Shown: positions 31,760 to 41,470, counted from the first letter of the stretch. The stretch: DNA of 52,042 nucleotides from Acidimicrobiia bacterium (GCA_003235475.1 QJWC01000068.1:1-52042), one strand, 5' to 3'. Numbers and translations: made by a program. The notes: generated by a model from the letters alone, not told the origin.

Positions 31760-34700
31760 TCACACCCTGGCCGTGCTCATGCGCTTCGAGAGCACCTTCG
31801 ACGATTCGCCGGGCTCCATCGTGACACCGTACAGCACGTCCGCAGCGCCCATCGTCTGCTGCTGATGCGTGATGATCACGAGCTGGGTGTTCTGGCGAAG
31901 CGAGTCGACGAGCCTGAGGAATCGGTGCAGGTTCGTGTCGTCGAGCGCGGCCTCGACCTCGTCGAGGACGTAGAACGGGCTCGGCCGTGCACGGAACACG
32001 GCGAAGAGGAAGGCCAACGCTGCGAGAGATCGCTCGCCCCCCGAAAGCAGGGAGAGCCGACCCACCGCCTTTCCGGCGGGTTGGGCCTCGACAAGCACAC
32101 CGGTCGATTGGCGATCCGACGGATCGGTGAGGCGGAGACTCCCCTTGCCTCCGGGGAACACGAGGGCAAAGTTCTCCTCGTAGAACCTGGCGATGTCAGC
32201 GAACGCTTCGTCGAAGAGGTCCGCCATCTTGTCATCGAGGGCCCTGATGACCCCTTTGAGCTCCGAACGGGACGACGACAGGTCCGCCAGCTGCGTCTCG
32301 AGCGTCTCGACCTCCTCGGCGAGCGTCGCGTACTCCTCGGCGGCGAGCGGGTTGATCGGTCCCATTCGCTTGAGATCGGCATCGAGGGACGCCAAGCGGT
32401 CCTCGAGCTCGATGCCCGACTCGACTTCAGGCCTTTCGGCTGCAAGGGCGGTTGCTTCGTCCGTATCAGCGTCGCGACGGAGCGCTTCAGCAACACTCTC
32501 GAGGCGGACCCTGAGCTCAGCAAGCTCGACATCGAGCGCGGACAACGCTGCACCCGACGCCCGAAGCTCGGTGTCATATCGCTCCCTCCTGGCCTCGGCC
32601 TCCGAGAGCTCCGAGTTCGCGCTTCCTGCCTGCTCGCGGTGCATCCGCTGACGGGCGCGCAGCTCCTCGACGTGGGCTGTGACGGTGGCAATGGCAGCGA
32701 TCGCACGCGCTTCGATGGATTCGAGCTCGTCGATCGATTCCGCGTTCTGCGGCAGAAGGGTGAGTTGGCTCAGCTCGGCGTTCACCACTTCGAGCCGCTG
32801 TTCGCTCAACCTGTGGCGTTCAACGATCGACGCTCGATCGGCGGCAGCCTGCTCGAGGGCCTTTCGGGCCTCATCGCGCTTCACCGCGACATCGCGGCGA
32901 CGCTCGTTCAACGCATCCCATGCTGCTTGCCTGGCTGCTTCTTCGCCTTCGAAGTCCTCGACGCGCGCCCTCACCTGCGACAGACGCTCGTTGCGTGAGA
33001 CGGCGGCTTCTTCGATCGCCGAGATCCTCGCGAGCAACCTCTCCCGCTCGTTGACAGAGGCCGCAGACGCGCGTTCGACGAGGCCCAACGCTTCGGTGTA
33101 TCCGGACAACTCTGCCTCGATCGACTCGAGGTCCGCAAGGGCGATCCGGTGCTGCTCGGACGCAGCATCCGCGGACCGCCGGGCGCCAGCCTCGGCACTC
33201 ACGAGCCTGTGGACTTCGCGGTCGGCGACCTCGACGGCGACGCTCGCAGCCTCGATCGCCGCGGGCCCCGCGCCATCGGGTTGGGCGACGATCATTCCGG
33301 ATGCGGTGACGACATCACCCTCAGGCGTCACGACGCGAACCTCCGGGTGGGCCGCGACGATCCGGTGGGCCGTCTGCCAACCCTCAGCCACCACGACATC
33401 GCCGACAACCGACGTGGCGACCGAGCGGTCAGCATCCGGGCCGAGCATGTCGATCAGTGTGTCGACGCCGAACGCAATGGCCGCCGCTTGGGCCGCTTTC
33501 GTGTCTGCCGACGAGACCGTGACGAAGGCGACACCACCCCCACCCGTGGCTTTGACCCGCGTTGCAGCATCGAGAAGCGCAGTGTCGTCCGCCGCGACGT
33601 ACGCGTGGCGCCACCCCCCGAGCACCACGTCGACGGCGACCGCAAGTTCGCCGGGCACGTCGAGGGCGCTGACGATGGTCCCGAGTACGCCTTCGGACGC
33701 CTCGGCCGCCTCGATTGCAGCAGGGTCGACGAGCCCCGCGACGGCGTTCTCGAGTGCCTCGGCGCGGGCCCTGGCCCCAGCGAGCCCGACGCGGGCGATC
33801 GCGAGGTCGGCGCTCACAGCAGCGAGACGTTCCTCTGCCTCGGACAGCACCTGTGCCGCCTTCTCGTACGCTGCCTGAACCGTCCCCGCCTTGGCGTCCG
33901 CCGTCTCGATCGCGGCATTGAGGCGCTCACGTTCGGCCTCTTCCTCCTCGATGCGGCTGTCGATCACCGAAAGGCGTGATCGGATGCGGGTGACCTCCTC
34001 GTCGTCGCGTGCGGCGGCCATCTCGAGGGATCGAAGGTCCCCTCTGAGGTTCGCGACGACGCCCTCTGCTGGAAGTTGGACCTGCTCTGCGAGCGCTCGC
34101 TCCTCGTCCTCGAGGCCCTTGAGCGCCACATCACGGCGCTCGACGATGTCCGCGAGCTCAACGGACTCAGATTGCGCAGCCGCAATCGCCGCGATGAGCG
34201 ATTCACGCTCGTCTTCGAGGTCGACTCTGCGGTCGTCCGCACCGTCGATACGAGCCTGCTGGCTCGAGCGTCGTTCCCTTGCGACCTGTGCAATCCTGGT
34301 GAGCCGCTCCTTCACCGTTTCGAGGCGTGCCGCCGCGCCGGTGTCCCGTTCGAGCGCAGCTCCCACCTCGCCGGCCTGCGCTCGGAGTTCGATCAGGCGC
34401 CCCTTGAGGGCACCCAGCGCGGCGTCCGCTTCGTCGCGCGCGGTCATCGCGGCCTCGCGCTCCAACGATGCGGCACCGAGACGGGAGCGGATTCGGCGTA
34501 GCTCCTCGCCGCCGAGGAAGATCCGAATGGCGTGCGCCTCGTCGCGCACGGCATCGTGGCGAGCCGCGGCATTCGCCTGCCGTTTCAGCGGTCGAAGGGC
34601 CTTGCGCTGCTGGAGCAGGATGTCGTTCAGCCGCTCCATGTCGTGGTCGGTGCGTTCGAGGCGGCGGACGGCCCGCTCGCGCCTGCTTCGGTGCTTCGTG

Positions 34701-35200
34701 ACCCCGGCTGCCTCTTCGATGACGGCGCGGTGGTCCTCGGGGCGGGCGTTCAGGATCTGCCCGACCTCGCCCTGCCCGACCAGGACGTGCTGGTGGCGGC
34801 CGATTCCGCCGTCAGAGAGGAGTTCCTGGATGTCGAGGAGCCGGCAAGGGGCGCCGTTCAGTTCGTACTCGGACGTGCCGTCCGCGAAGAGCCGCCGAGT
34901 CACGGTGATCTCAGCCAGGTTGAGGGGCATCAGCTCCTCGTCGTTCTCAAAGGTGAGGTTGACCTCTGCTCGAGACAATGCAGGGCGCGTCGCGGTGCCG
35001 GCGAACACGACGTCCTCCATCTTCTCGGTGCGGAGGGCTTTGGTCGCCTGCGTGCCCATGACCCATGCGATCGCGTCGAGGATGTTCGACTTTCCGGACC
35101 CGTTCGGCCCGACCACCACATTCACACCCGTGGAGAAGTCGAGTCGTGTGCGGTCCGCGAACGACTTGAAGCCGCGCAGAGTCAGATGTTTCAGTCTCAC
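31760..35200 (-). CDS. smc: Chromosome segregation ATPase Smc, 1146 aa
   Basis: The SMC subunit of condensin, which organises the chromosome with ScpA/B. MRLKHLTLRGFKSFADRTRLDF at the start, Walker A GPNGSGKSN near residue 33, then a long coiled coil. The hinge lies at about 490-660 (VAVDVVLGGWRHAYVAADD, MIVAQPDGAGP), followed by the second coil, the ABC signature LLSGGERSLAALAFLFAVF and Walker B FYVLDEVEAALDD near the end. Start is GTG at 35200, with a -10 hexamer 7 nt upstream. The usual fpg gene between rnc and smc is missing. Confidence 0.97.
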   Translation of the reverse strand: MRLKHLTLRGFKSFADRTRLDFSTGVNVVVGPNGSGKSNILDAIAWVMGTQATKALRTEKMEDVVFAGTATRPALSRAEVNLTFENDEELMPLNLAEITVTRRLFADGTSEYELNGAPCRLLDIQELLSDGGIGRHQHVLVGQGEVGQILNARPEDHRAVIEEAAGVTKHRSRRERAVRRLERTDHDMERLNDILLQQRKALRPLKRQANAAARHDAVRDEAHAIRIFLGGEELRRIRSRLGAASLEREAAMTARDEADAALGALKGRLIELRAQAGEVGAALERDTGAAARLETVKERLTRIAQVARERRSSQQARIDGADDRRVDLEDERESLIAAIAAAQSESVELADIVERRDVALKGLEDEERALAEQVQLPAEGVVANLRGDLRSLEMAAARDDEEVTRIRSRLSVIDSRIEEEEAERERLNAAIETADAKAGTVQAAYEKAAQVLSEAEERLAAVSADLAIARVGLAGARARAEALENAVAGLVDPAAIEAAEASEGVLGTIVSALDVPGELAVAVDVVLGGWRHAYVAADDTALLDAATRVKATGGGGVAFVTVSSADTKAAQAAAIAFGVDTLIDMLGPDADRSVATSVVGDVVVAEGWQTAHRIVAAHPEVRVVTPEGDVVTASGMIVAQPDGAGPAAIEAASVAVEVADREVHRLVSAEAGARRSADAASEQHRIALADLESIEAELSGYTEALGLVERASAASVNERERLLARISAIEEAAVSRNERLSQVRARVEDFEGEEAARQAAWDALNERRRDVAVKRDEARKALEQAAADRASIVERHRLSEQRLEVVNAELSQLTLLPQNAESIDELESIEARAIAAIATVTAHVEELRARQRMHREQAGSANSELSEAEARRERYDTELRASGAALSALDVELAELRVRLESVAEALRRDADTDEATALAAERPEVESGIELEDRLASLDADLKRMGPINPLAAEEYATLAEEVETLETQLADLSSSRSELKGVIRALDDKMADLFDEAFADIARFYEENFALVFPGGKGSLRLTDPSDRQSTGVLVEAQPAGKAVGRLSLLSGGERSLAALAFLFAVFRARPSPFYVLDEVEAALDDTNLHRFLRLVDSLRQNTQLVIITHQQQTMGAADVLYGVTMEPGESSKVLSKRMSTARV

Positions 35201-35207
35201 GCAGGCG

Positions 35208-35213
35208 AGGTTA
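35208..35213 (-). promoter_or_regulatory. -10 element of smc, leaderless type
   Basis: TAACCT 7 nt before the GTG start of smc, inside the 24 nt rnc-smc gap. Confidence 0.45.
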
Positions 35214-35224
35214 CCAGAGGTGAA

Positions 35225-35932
35225 TTACACCGATGTGATCTCGCCGGGGAGCCCGGTATCGAGGGCGTTCGCGGCCGCGGCCACGGCTGCGGCCTTCTTC
35301 GATGCACCCTCGCCGCTGCCGATGGGCCTGCCGTCCACGATCGCCGTTGCCGTGAAGACGGCTGCATGGTCTGGCCCGCCGCGCTCGAAGGCGTACTCGA
35401 TCGACAGACCGCGGCTCGCGAGCGTCTCCTGGAGTCGCGAGCGGGCGTCCCGGTGGTCTTCGGCGTCGAGCCTGTCCGCGAGGATCGGCTTCCACGCCTC
35501 CCGAACGACGCTCAGCGCGTGATCGGCACCGCCATCGAGGGCGATTGCGGCGACAATCGCCTCGGTCGCATCGGCGAGGATCGAGTCGCGGTCGCGGCCA
35601 CCGGCGCGGTCCTCCCCCACGCCGAGGCGCAGTCCCGCTCCTACGCCCCAGCTGCGGGCAACGGCCGCGAGGGTCTGCTCGTCGACGAGGAGGGCGCGAA
35701 CCCGCGTCATCGTGCCCTCGGGTTCGTCTGGCATCGCCTCGAAGATCAGCAGCGTGATCGCGAGGCCGAGGACGGAATCGCCGAGGAACTCGTATCGCTC
35801 ATAGCTGTCGGTTCCCGGGTGCTCCCCGGCGTAGGAGGTGTGCGTCAAGGCCGTCACGAGGTGAGATGGGTCCGAGAAGGCGTAACCCAGGTGTTCCTCG
35901 ATCGCTGCGAGGGAGGACGAGTCGGCCATCAC
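35225..35932 (-). CDS. rnc: Ribonuclease III, 235 aa
   Basis: Cuts double-stranded RNA, including rRNA precursors. The catalytic domain has LVTALTHTSYAGEH and the signature YERYEFLGDSVLGLAIT (family ERLEFLGD), then DATEAIVAAIALDGG with the second acidic pair. The C-terminal dsRNA-binding domain runs from about residue 165 (ARSRLQETLASRGLSIEY, GEGASKKAAAVAAAANAL). Start overlaps the plsX stop by ATGA. Confidence 0.96.
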   Translation of the reverse strand: MMADSSSLAAIEEHLGYAFSDPSHLVTALTHTSYAGEHPGTDSYERYEFLGDSVLGLAITLLIFEAMPDEPEGTMTRVRALLVDEQTLAAVARSWGVGAGLRLGVGEDRAGGRDRDSILADATEAIVAAIALDGGADHALSVVREAWKPILADRLDAEDHRDARSRLQETLASRGLSIEYAFERGGPDHAAVFTATAIVDGRPIGSGEGASKKAAAVAAAANALDTGLPGEITSV

Positions 35933-36906
35933 TGGGCCGCGGCGCTGATCCCCGCTGCCATTTCGGCAACGAGGCCGTGGCGCGCCCCCTCATCGGCGAT
36001 GGCGATGGCGTTGCGGATGGCAATCCGCGAGGACGAACCGTGCGCGATCACGACGACGCCCTTCGTTCCGACGAGATGCGCTCCGCCCACGGTCTCGGGG
36101 CTGAGGCGCTCCCTGAGCTCAGCGAACGCAGGCAAGAGGTTCATCACCGCGTCCTGGTATTCGGGCTTGGCGAGTGTTTCAAGGATCATCGCCTGGATCG
36201 CTCTGCCGACGCCCTCGCTGGTCTTGAGGAGGACGTTCCCTGTGAATCCGTCGGTGACCAGGACTGTGGCCTTCTGCGTTCCAAGGTCACGGCCTTCGAC
36301 GTTGCCCACGAAGTTGATGGACGCGCTCTGAGCCATCAACGCGTGGGCCTGGCGTTCCACGTCACGGCCCTTGGACACCTCCTCGCCGATGTTGACGAGG
36401 CCGACCGTCGGATTGTCCTTGTGCAGATAGACCCTCGCGAGGGCTGATCCCAGGACGCCGAACTGAAGGAGGTGCTCAGGCCGGCATTCGATGTTGGCGC
36501 CGACATCGAGCACGACGTGGCCCGTCGGATAGATGCTCGCGATCCCGGGGCGCTTCACCCCTTCGAGGCGTCCGATGAGGAAGGTCGCACAGGCCATCGC
36601 CGCGCCCGTCGAACCCGCAGAGACGAGTGCTGCGGCATCGCCTGTGGTGACGAGTTTCGAAGCGACGACGATCGACGCATCCTTCTTCTCGCGGACCGCG
36701 TGCGTGGGATCGTCGTCGAAATCGATCACCTGCGATGCGTGGACGACGTCGATGCCGTCACCTCGCGCTCCGAGGATGCCCTCGATCTGTTCTTTGTCGC
36801 CGACGAGGACGGTGTTGACACCGTCCTGCGCGGCGAGGATCGCACCTTCGACAACCTCGAGCGGCGCCTGATCGCCCCCCATGGCATCGACGGCGACGCG
36901 TGTCAT
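35929..36906 (-). CDS. plsX: Phosphate acyltransferase PlsX, 325 aa
   Basis: Makes acyl-phosphate from acyl-ACP for phospholipid synthesis. Starts MTRVAVDAMGGDQAPLEVVEG; other marks are ALVSAGSTGAAMACATFLIGRL, PGIASIYPTGHVVLDVGANIEC, GLVNIGEEVSKG and NFVGNVEGRD, VTDGFTGNVLLKTSEGV. It lies 4 nt after rpmF, the common rpmF-plsX pair. Confidence 0.96.
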   Translation of the reverse strand: MTRVAVDAMGGDQAPLEVVEGAILAAQDGVNTVLVGDKEQIEGILGARGDGIDVVHASQVIDFDDDPTHAVREKKDASIVVASKLVTTGDAAALVSAGSTGAAMACATFLIGRLEGVKRPGIASIYPTGHVVLDVGANIECRPEHLLQFGVLGSALARVYLHKDNPTVGLVNIGEEVSKGRDVERQAHALMAQSASINFVGNVEGRDLGTQKATVLVTDGFTGNVLLKTSEGVGRAIQAMILETLAKPEYQDAVMNLLPAFAELRERLSPETVGGAHLVGTKGVVVIAHGSSSRIAIRNAIAIADEGARHGLVAEMAAGISAAAQ

Positions 36907-36910
36907 TTGG

Positions 36911-37087
36911 CTACGACGTCTCGGTGATCTCGCGACCGTTGTAGGTGCCGCAGTTCTGGCACGCGCGATGCGGCACGTGGAGTGATCCGCACCGCTGGCA
37001 TCGTGCCGTGGCGGGTCGTGCCACTTTCCACTGTGCCTTGCGCCTGCGGGTACGGGACCGCGACATCTTCTTTTTCGGGACAGCCAT
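36911..37087 (-). CDS. rpmF: 50S ribosomal protein L32, 58 aa
   Basis: MAVPKKKMSRSRTRRRKAQWK is the typical start, and the zinc ribbon is CQRCGSLHVPHRACQNCG with both C-x2-C knuckles intact, so this is the zinc-binding form. ATG at 37087, supported by AGAGG about 9 nt upstream and family length; the open frame runs further upstream without similarity. It follows yceD by 19 nt. Confidence 0.96.
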   Translation of the reverse strand: MAVPKKKMSRSRTRRRKAQWKVARPATARCQRCGSLHVPHRACQNCGTYNGREITETS

Positions 37088-37106
37088 GATGGAAAACCTC
37101 TTCTTT

Positions 37107-37607
37107 TCAGTCCTCGTCGAGCAGGTCCTTGAGGACCGCGAAGGGCGAGCGCGCACCTTCTTCGTCGTCCGAGGTGTCCGTATTCAAGTCCTTTTGTGCA
37201 CTACTCACAACTCGTTCGCACCCGTCGGGGCATTCTGGGGACATGGGCAGCGACAGCAGGATCTCGTCGCGCAACATCTGTTCGACGTCGATGTCCGCCC
37301 CGTCGAGCGGGTACGACTCGTCGTCTTCGGTGGTGTCGAACAATGCACCGATCATCGCTGTGCGGTCCGTCTCGGTCACGTCGAGGCACCGGAAGCATGC
37401 ATCCTGTGTTCGAAACGCGACGGAGCCCGTGACGGCAATCCCCTTCGACACCGGGTGCAGCATCAGATCGGCCTCGATCGGCGTGTCGCCGCTGACGCGG
37501 GACAGCTCTATGCCCCAATCGACCGTTGCGACGACTCGCTCGGGACGCGGTGACGCATCGCGGCCGAGCAGGTCGGCGACATTGAGCACGAAGGGACCGC
37601 GTGACAT
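37107..37607 (-). CDS. yceD: YceD/DUF177-family protein, 166 aa
   Basis: A conserved partner of rpmF, linked in other bacteria to 23S rRNA accumulation. FVLNVADLLGR at the start and the cysteine-containing middle (GSVAFRTQDACFRCLDVTETD) with YPLDGADIDVEQMLRDEILLSLPMSPECPDGC are typical. The ending is acidic. The order yceD-rpmF-plsX-rnc is conserved. A -10 hexamer is 6 nt before the ATG. Confidence 0.93.
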   Translation of the reverse strand: MSRGPFVLNVADLLGRDASPRPERVVATVDWGIELSRVSGDTPIEADLMLHPVSKGIAVTGSVAFRTQDACFRCLDVTETDRTAMIGALFDTTEDDESYPLDGADIDVEQMLRDEILLSLPMSPECPDGCERVVSSAQKDLNTDTSDDEEGARSPFAVLKDLLDED

Positions 37608-37613
37608 CTTCAG

Positions 37614-37619
37614 AAGGTA
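37614..37619 (-). promoter_or_regulatory. -10 element of yceD, leaderless type
   Basis: TACCTT 6 nt before the yceD ATG. Confidence 0.45.
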
Positions 37620-37637
37620 GCGACCGAACGGGTCCGC

Positions 37638-38153
37638 TCAGGTCCCCTGTGGCTCGGGCGCTGGCGGAAGCGACTTGTGCAACTCTGCGCGGGCCTCCGT
37701 CACGTAGCGGTAGAGCTCTCCGAGGATGTTCTCAGCCTCGTTCAAGTGCCGCTCGGCGTAATCCTCTGCCTCGAGGCGGATGCGCTGTGCCTCGTTCTCG
37801 GCGTTCCGGATCAGGGTGTTCGCCTCCTCGACAGCCTCCTGGACGATGTAGTTGTCGGAGACGAGCCTCTCGGACTCTGCCTTGGCATCCGTCAGGATCT
37901 TCTTGGCCTTCTCGTTGGTCCTGGCGATGTAGGTCTCGCGTTCGCGGACCATCCACCGTGCGGCCCTCAACTCCTCGGGCAGGCCCTCAGCGGCTTGGTG
38001 GAGGCTTTCGAGCATCTCTTCCTGATTGATCATCACGCTGCTCGACAGCGGCACCGCGCGAGCGTTTTCGATCTCGGTGAGCAGGTGCTCGAGAAGGTCG
38101 GCGAGCGCTCCTGGGACGACAGGTGCAGGGGTCGGTTGGTCGTGATCGGTCAT
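37638..38153 (-). CDS. sepIVA: SepIVA-like DivIVA-domain coiled-coil protein, 171 aa
   Basis: Mostly coiled coil from about residue 65 to 160 (ARTNEKAKKILTDAKAESERLV, EAVEEANTLIRNAENEAQRIRLEAEDYAERHL), with a Pro-rich head and tail. An uncleaved ENARAVPLSSSVMINQEEMLESL segment precedes the coil. The same place, beside yceD and rnc, is held in mycobacteria by SepIVA, a septum and polar growth factor. Assignment rests on context and coiled-coil type. Start overlaps the coaD stop by ATGA. Confidence 0.75.
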   Translation of the reverse strand: MTDHDQPTPAPVVPGALADLLEHLLTEIENARAVPLSSSVMINQEEMLESLHQAAEGLPEELRAARWMVRERETYIARTNEKAKKILTDAKAESERLVSDNYIVQEAVEEANTLIRNAENEAQRIRLEAEDYAERHLNEAENILGELYRYVTEARAELHKSLPPAPEPQGT

Positions 38154-38626
38154 GCGAGACGCTCCTTCAGGGCCGATGCGACGTTCGGCGGGACGAGTGC
38201 CTCCACATCCCCGCCGAGTCGCGCGACTTCTTTGACCAGAGACGATGACAGGTAACCGAACTCGGGCTTCGTCGCCACGAACAACGATACGACGTCACCT
38301 GCGAGATGCCGGTTCATCTGCGACATCTGGATCTCGTAATCGAAGTCCGTGACGGCCCGCAGCCCCTTGACGACGGTCCTCGCCCCAACGTGGTGTGCGA
38401 AGTCCACGAGGAGCCCCTGGAAGGTCGCGACACGGACGTTGTCCCACTGGACGCAGCACTCCTCGAGCATTGCGACACGCTCGTCGGACGTGAACATCGG
38501 TGACTTGGAGGGGTTCAGGATGACCCCGACGACGACCTGGTCGAACAAGGTCGTGCATCGCTCGACCACGTCGAGATGGCCCTTGGTCGGCGGGTCGAAG
38601 CTTCCCGGCACAAGGGCAGTGATCAC
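38150..38626 (-). CDS. coaD: Phosphopantetheine adenylyltransferase CoaD, 158 aa
   Basis: The fourth step of CoA synthesis. ALVPGSFDPPTKGHLDVVERC carries the TxGH nucleotide motif; VVVGVILNPSKSPMFTSDER, GLRAVTDFDYEIQMSQMNRHL and the ISSS-like YLSSSLVKEVA motif follow. Length is normal. Start overlaps the rsmD stop by ATGA. Confidence 0.97.
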   Translation of the reverse strand: MITALVPGSFDPPTKGHLDVVERCTTLFDQVVVGVILNPSKSPMFTSDERVAMLEECCVQWDNVRVATFQGLLVDFAHHVGARTVVKGLRAVTDFDYEIQMSQMNRHLAGDVVSLFVATKPEFGYLSSSLVKEVARLGGDVEALVPPNVASALKERLA

Positions 38627-39159
38627 GGCTCGGACCTTTCAAGCATCGTCACGACGGCATCACCGTACCTCCGCTCGTCTCGGGACCTGAGGAATTCAGG
38701 CACCATCAGGGTAGAACGCGCCTGTCGGTGAACGACGACGATCCCGTCGGGTGCCAACACGGCTTCGAGGAGGGCGAGCACCTCCCCCACCGACAGATCA
38801 TCCTCTGCGTACGGCGGGTCCACGAACACGAGGTCGAACACTTGACGCGCCGACTCGAGGTACCGCTCGACCGTCGACGAGAAAACCTCTCCGCCGAGGC
38901 CGACGCGTTCGATGTTTCCCTCGAGGGCGTGCACCGCCCTCCTGGCCACCTCGACGAAATCGGCATCGGCCGCACCCCTGCTGAGCGCCTCGAGGCCGAG
39001 CGACCCCGATCCCGCGTACAGGTCGAGCACCCTGGCGCCCGGAATGCGGTCGGCGAGGATCGAGAAGATGGACTCCTTGGCGCGGCCGGTCATCGGACGC
39101 GTGCCCTCTGATGGCGTGACGAGCTTCCTACCCTTGGCGACACCCGCGACGATCCTCAA
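38623..39159 (-). CDS. rsmD: 16S rRNA (guanine966-N2)-methyltransferase RsmD, 178 aa
   Basis: Methylates G966 of 16S rRNA. LRIVAGVAKGRKL, TRPMTGRAKESIFSIL, VLDLYAGSGSLGLEALSRGA (SAM motif I) and FVDPPYAEDD (motif IV) are clear. No ATG fits; TTG at 39159 is chosen because GGAGG lies 7 nt upstream and family proteins start here. It begins 16 nt after recG. Confidence 0.93.
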   Translation of the reverse strand: MRIVAGVAKGRKLVTPSEGTRPMTGRAKESIFSILADRIPGARVLDLYAGSGSLGLEALSRGAADADFVEVARRAVHALEGNIERVGLGGEVFSSTVERYLESARQVFDLVFVDPPYAEDDLSVGEVLALLEAVLAPDGIVVVHRQARSTLMVPEFLRSRDERRYGDAVVTMLERSEP

Positions 39160-39175
39160 CTCGATACCTCCGAGG

Positions 39176-41368
39176 TCAACTCTTCGCCAACCATTCTTCG
39201 CGGTCGCCCACGAACATCGCGAACTCATCGGTGTATGTCCGGACGACGTCCGAGAAGCGGTTCATACGAACGAGTTCGGTTGCGTGGGCAGACGCGGCTT
39301 CGACAAGTGCCTTGTGGTCCCGCCGCGTGAGGTCCCCGAATCGCAGGTCGCCGACGCCGGATTGCGCGGCGCCGAAGATGGTCCCGTGGCCGCGAATCGC
39401 GAGGTCGACCTCGGCCAGCTCGAACCCGTCGTTCGTCCGCACCATCGCGTCGACGCGAAGCGTGCCTTCGTCGGTGGGGTCGTCCGCGACCAACACGCAC
39501 CTGCCGGGGATCTTCCCCCGGCCGACCCGGCCGCGGAGCTGGTGAAGCTGGCTCAGCCCGAAGCGTTCTGCGTTCCACACGACCATCAGCGTCGCGTTGG
39601 GCACGTCGATCCCCACCTCGATCACGGTCGTTGCCACGAGCACGTCGATGTCGCCTGCTCGGAACCGGCCCATCACTTCCGCCTTCTCGGGCGAGGCCAT
39701 CTGTCCATGGAGAAGCCCAACCCGGGCGTCGACCGACTTCGAGAGGCGGCCGAACTCCGATGCCGCCGACCTGGCCTCGATCTTGTCCGAATCATCGACA
39801 AGCGGGCACACCACGAAGACCTGCTGGCCCTTGGCCACCTCGGCGGCAATCATCGCATCGACCTTGCCCTCCGCGTCATCGAGTGCGTCGATCGCCGAGG
39901 TCGCGATCGGCGAGCGGCCCGGCGGCAGCGTTTCGATGGTCGAGACGTCGAGATCCCCGTAGAGCGCCATCACGAACGTACGAGGAATCGGTGTGGCGGT
40001 CATGAGGAGCAGGTCGGGAACGCCCTCATCCGACGACCGATCCCGCAGGTTCACCCGCTGTTCGACACCGAATCGGTGCTGTTCGTCGACCACGGTGATG
40101 CCCAGGGATCGGAAGACGACGTCGTCCTGGATGAGGGCGTGGGTGCCGAATGCGATGTCGATCGTGCCGTCGGCAAGCCACTCCAGCCCCTGCTGGCGCG
40201 AAACATCGTCCGCACGGAAGTTGACCGACACACGTGAGCTCGTGAACAGCCCGATCCGCACCGGACGGGAGACGAGGGAGGGGGTGTCGAACAGCGAGCC
40301 TGTCCCGGCCTGGTCGCCGAAGACGTCGGGTGCCATCCCCGCGTCTGCCAGGGCCTGTCGCGTCGCGAGATAGTGCTGGGTCGCGAGGACCTCGGTCGGC
40401 GCCATCACCGCGCCTTGGTGCCCGCTCTCGACGGATGTGAGGAGGGCGAGGATCACGACCACCGTCTTGCCGGACCCGACCTCCCCCTGCAACAGCCGAT
40501 GAAGCGGGATCTCCTTCGCCATGTCCTCGAGGATCGCATCGAGCGCCGACCGCTGGTCCTCCGTGAGCGAGAACGGAAGGGCTGCGAGATACCGCTCATA
40601 CAGCGGCCCCCGAATCGAGTTCGACACTCCGATCCTCGTCTCGTAATCGTCGTGCGCCCGGGCCTTGAGCGCCATCTGGATGCGAAGGAACTCGTCGAAG
40701 GCGAGCCGCCTCTTCGCTGCATCGACCTCGGAGAGCGACTCTGGCCCGTGGAGGGAACGGATTGCGGTCGAACGGTCGATCAGGTCGAGCCTGTCGAGCG
40801 TCGGCTCGTCGAGTGGCTCTTCGACGGGAATGCTCCTTCTCACGGCGTTCTCAACGGCCTCCCTGATCTTCGCCGACCGCAATCCGCCGAACGACCCGTA
40901 CACGGGGACGACCCGTCCGGTCTGCCTGCTCGACACCCTTGCGAGGCGATCGATCGCGGGCGTGTTCATCTGGCGTTTCCCCCGGTACATCTCGATCTTC
41001 CCCGAGGCCGCCACCTCCTCACCGACCTCGAGGGTGAGGTACGGGTTGAAGGAGACGATGTCGAGCGAACCCGTCGCATCCTCGATTCGGGCATCGACCA
41101 TCGTTCGCCTGGCGCGCAGCCTCCGCTTCGAGAAGGCCGTGACCGTCCCGAGCACGGTGATGTCCTCGCCGAAGGGCGCCCCTGCGATCGGCACCATCTG
41201 GCTCCGATCGAGGTACCGGCGTGGAGCGGTCATCAACAGGTCGGCGACGGAGCGGATGCCGTCGTCTGCCAGGCGCTTCAGGGACTTCGGCCCGATGCCC
41301 TTGACGGCGTCGACCTGGATGCTCCCGAGGTACAGGAGGGTGCGCGGTTCGAGTCGTGGCGCCGTCAT
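39176..41368 (-). CDS. recG: ATP-dependent DNA helicase RecG, 730 aa
   Basis: Reverses stalled replication forks and moves branched DNA. The N-terminal part has VKGIGPKSLKRLADDGI and the OB wedge (about 70-150). The helicase core has RLLQGEVGSGKTVVVILAL, ATEVLATQHY-like MAPTEVLATQHY, the DEQHRFGV box, TATPIPRTFVMALYGDLDVS, VATTVIEVGIDVPNAT and QLHQLRGRVGRG. ATG at 41368 fits the family; TTG at 41398 is possible. No clear -10 or ribosome site was seen. It is divergent from rpmB; a YloV/DAK gene often found beside recG is absent. Confidence 0.97.
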   Translation of the reverse strand: MTAPRLEPRTLLYLGSIQVDAVKGIGPKSLKRLADDGIRSVADLLMTAPRRYLDRSQMVPIAGAPFGEDITVLGTVTAFSKRRLRARRTMVDARIEDATGSLDIVSFNPYLTLEVGEEVAASGKIEMYRGKRQMNTPAIDRLARVSSRQTGRVVPVYGSFGGLRSAKIREAVENAVRRSIPVEEPLDEPTLDRLDLIDRSTAIRSLHGPESLSEVDAAKRRLAFDEFLRIQMALKARAHDDYETRIGVSNSIRGPLYERYLAALPFSLTEDQRSALDAILEDMAKEIPLHRLLQGEVGSGKTVVVILALLTSVESGHQGAVMAPTEVLATQHYLATRQALADAGMAPDVFGDQAGTGSLFDTPSLVSRPVRIGLFTSSRVSVNFRADDVSRQQGLEWLADGTIDIAFGTHALIQDDVVFRSLGITVVDEQHRFGVEQRVNLRDRSSDEGVPDLLLMTATPIPRTFVMALYGDLDVSTIETLPPGRSPIATSAIDALDDAEGKVDAMIAAEVAKGQQVFVVCPLVDDSDKIEARSAASEFGRLSKSVDARVGLLHGQMASPEKAEVMGRFRAGDIDVLVATTVIEVGIDVPNATLMVVWNAERFGLSQLHQLRGRVGRGKIPGRCVLVADDPTDEGTLRVDAMVRTNDGFELAEVDLAIRGHGTIFGAAQSGVGDLRFGDLTRRDHKALVEAASAHATELVRMNRFSDVVRTYTDEFAMFVGDREEWLAKS

Positions 41369-41435
41369 GGCTCTGATGTTGGTCGACCTCTGCGACAACC
41401 GCCACGACCGAGCGTGGGAAAGGCCACCCCGCTGC

Positions 41436-41460
41436 TACGCTTCCGGATCGCCTCAGGAGG
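41436..41460 (+). promoter_or_regulatory. rpmB -10 element and strong ribosome site
   Basis: TACGCT (41436-41441) and AGGAGG (41455-41460), the latter 10 nt before the ATG. This unit has a leader, in contrast to most heads in the window. Confidence 0.5.
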
Positions 41461-41470
41461 TCTCCCGCAC

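Noticed and set aside
33891-35522. Long Ser/Arg-rich plus-strand frame opposite smc and rnc
   Set aside because: Low-complexity mirror of coiled-coil coding sequence; smc and rnc on the minus strand are unambiguous.
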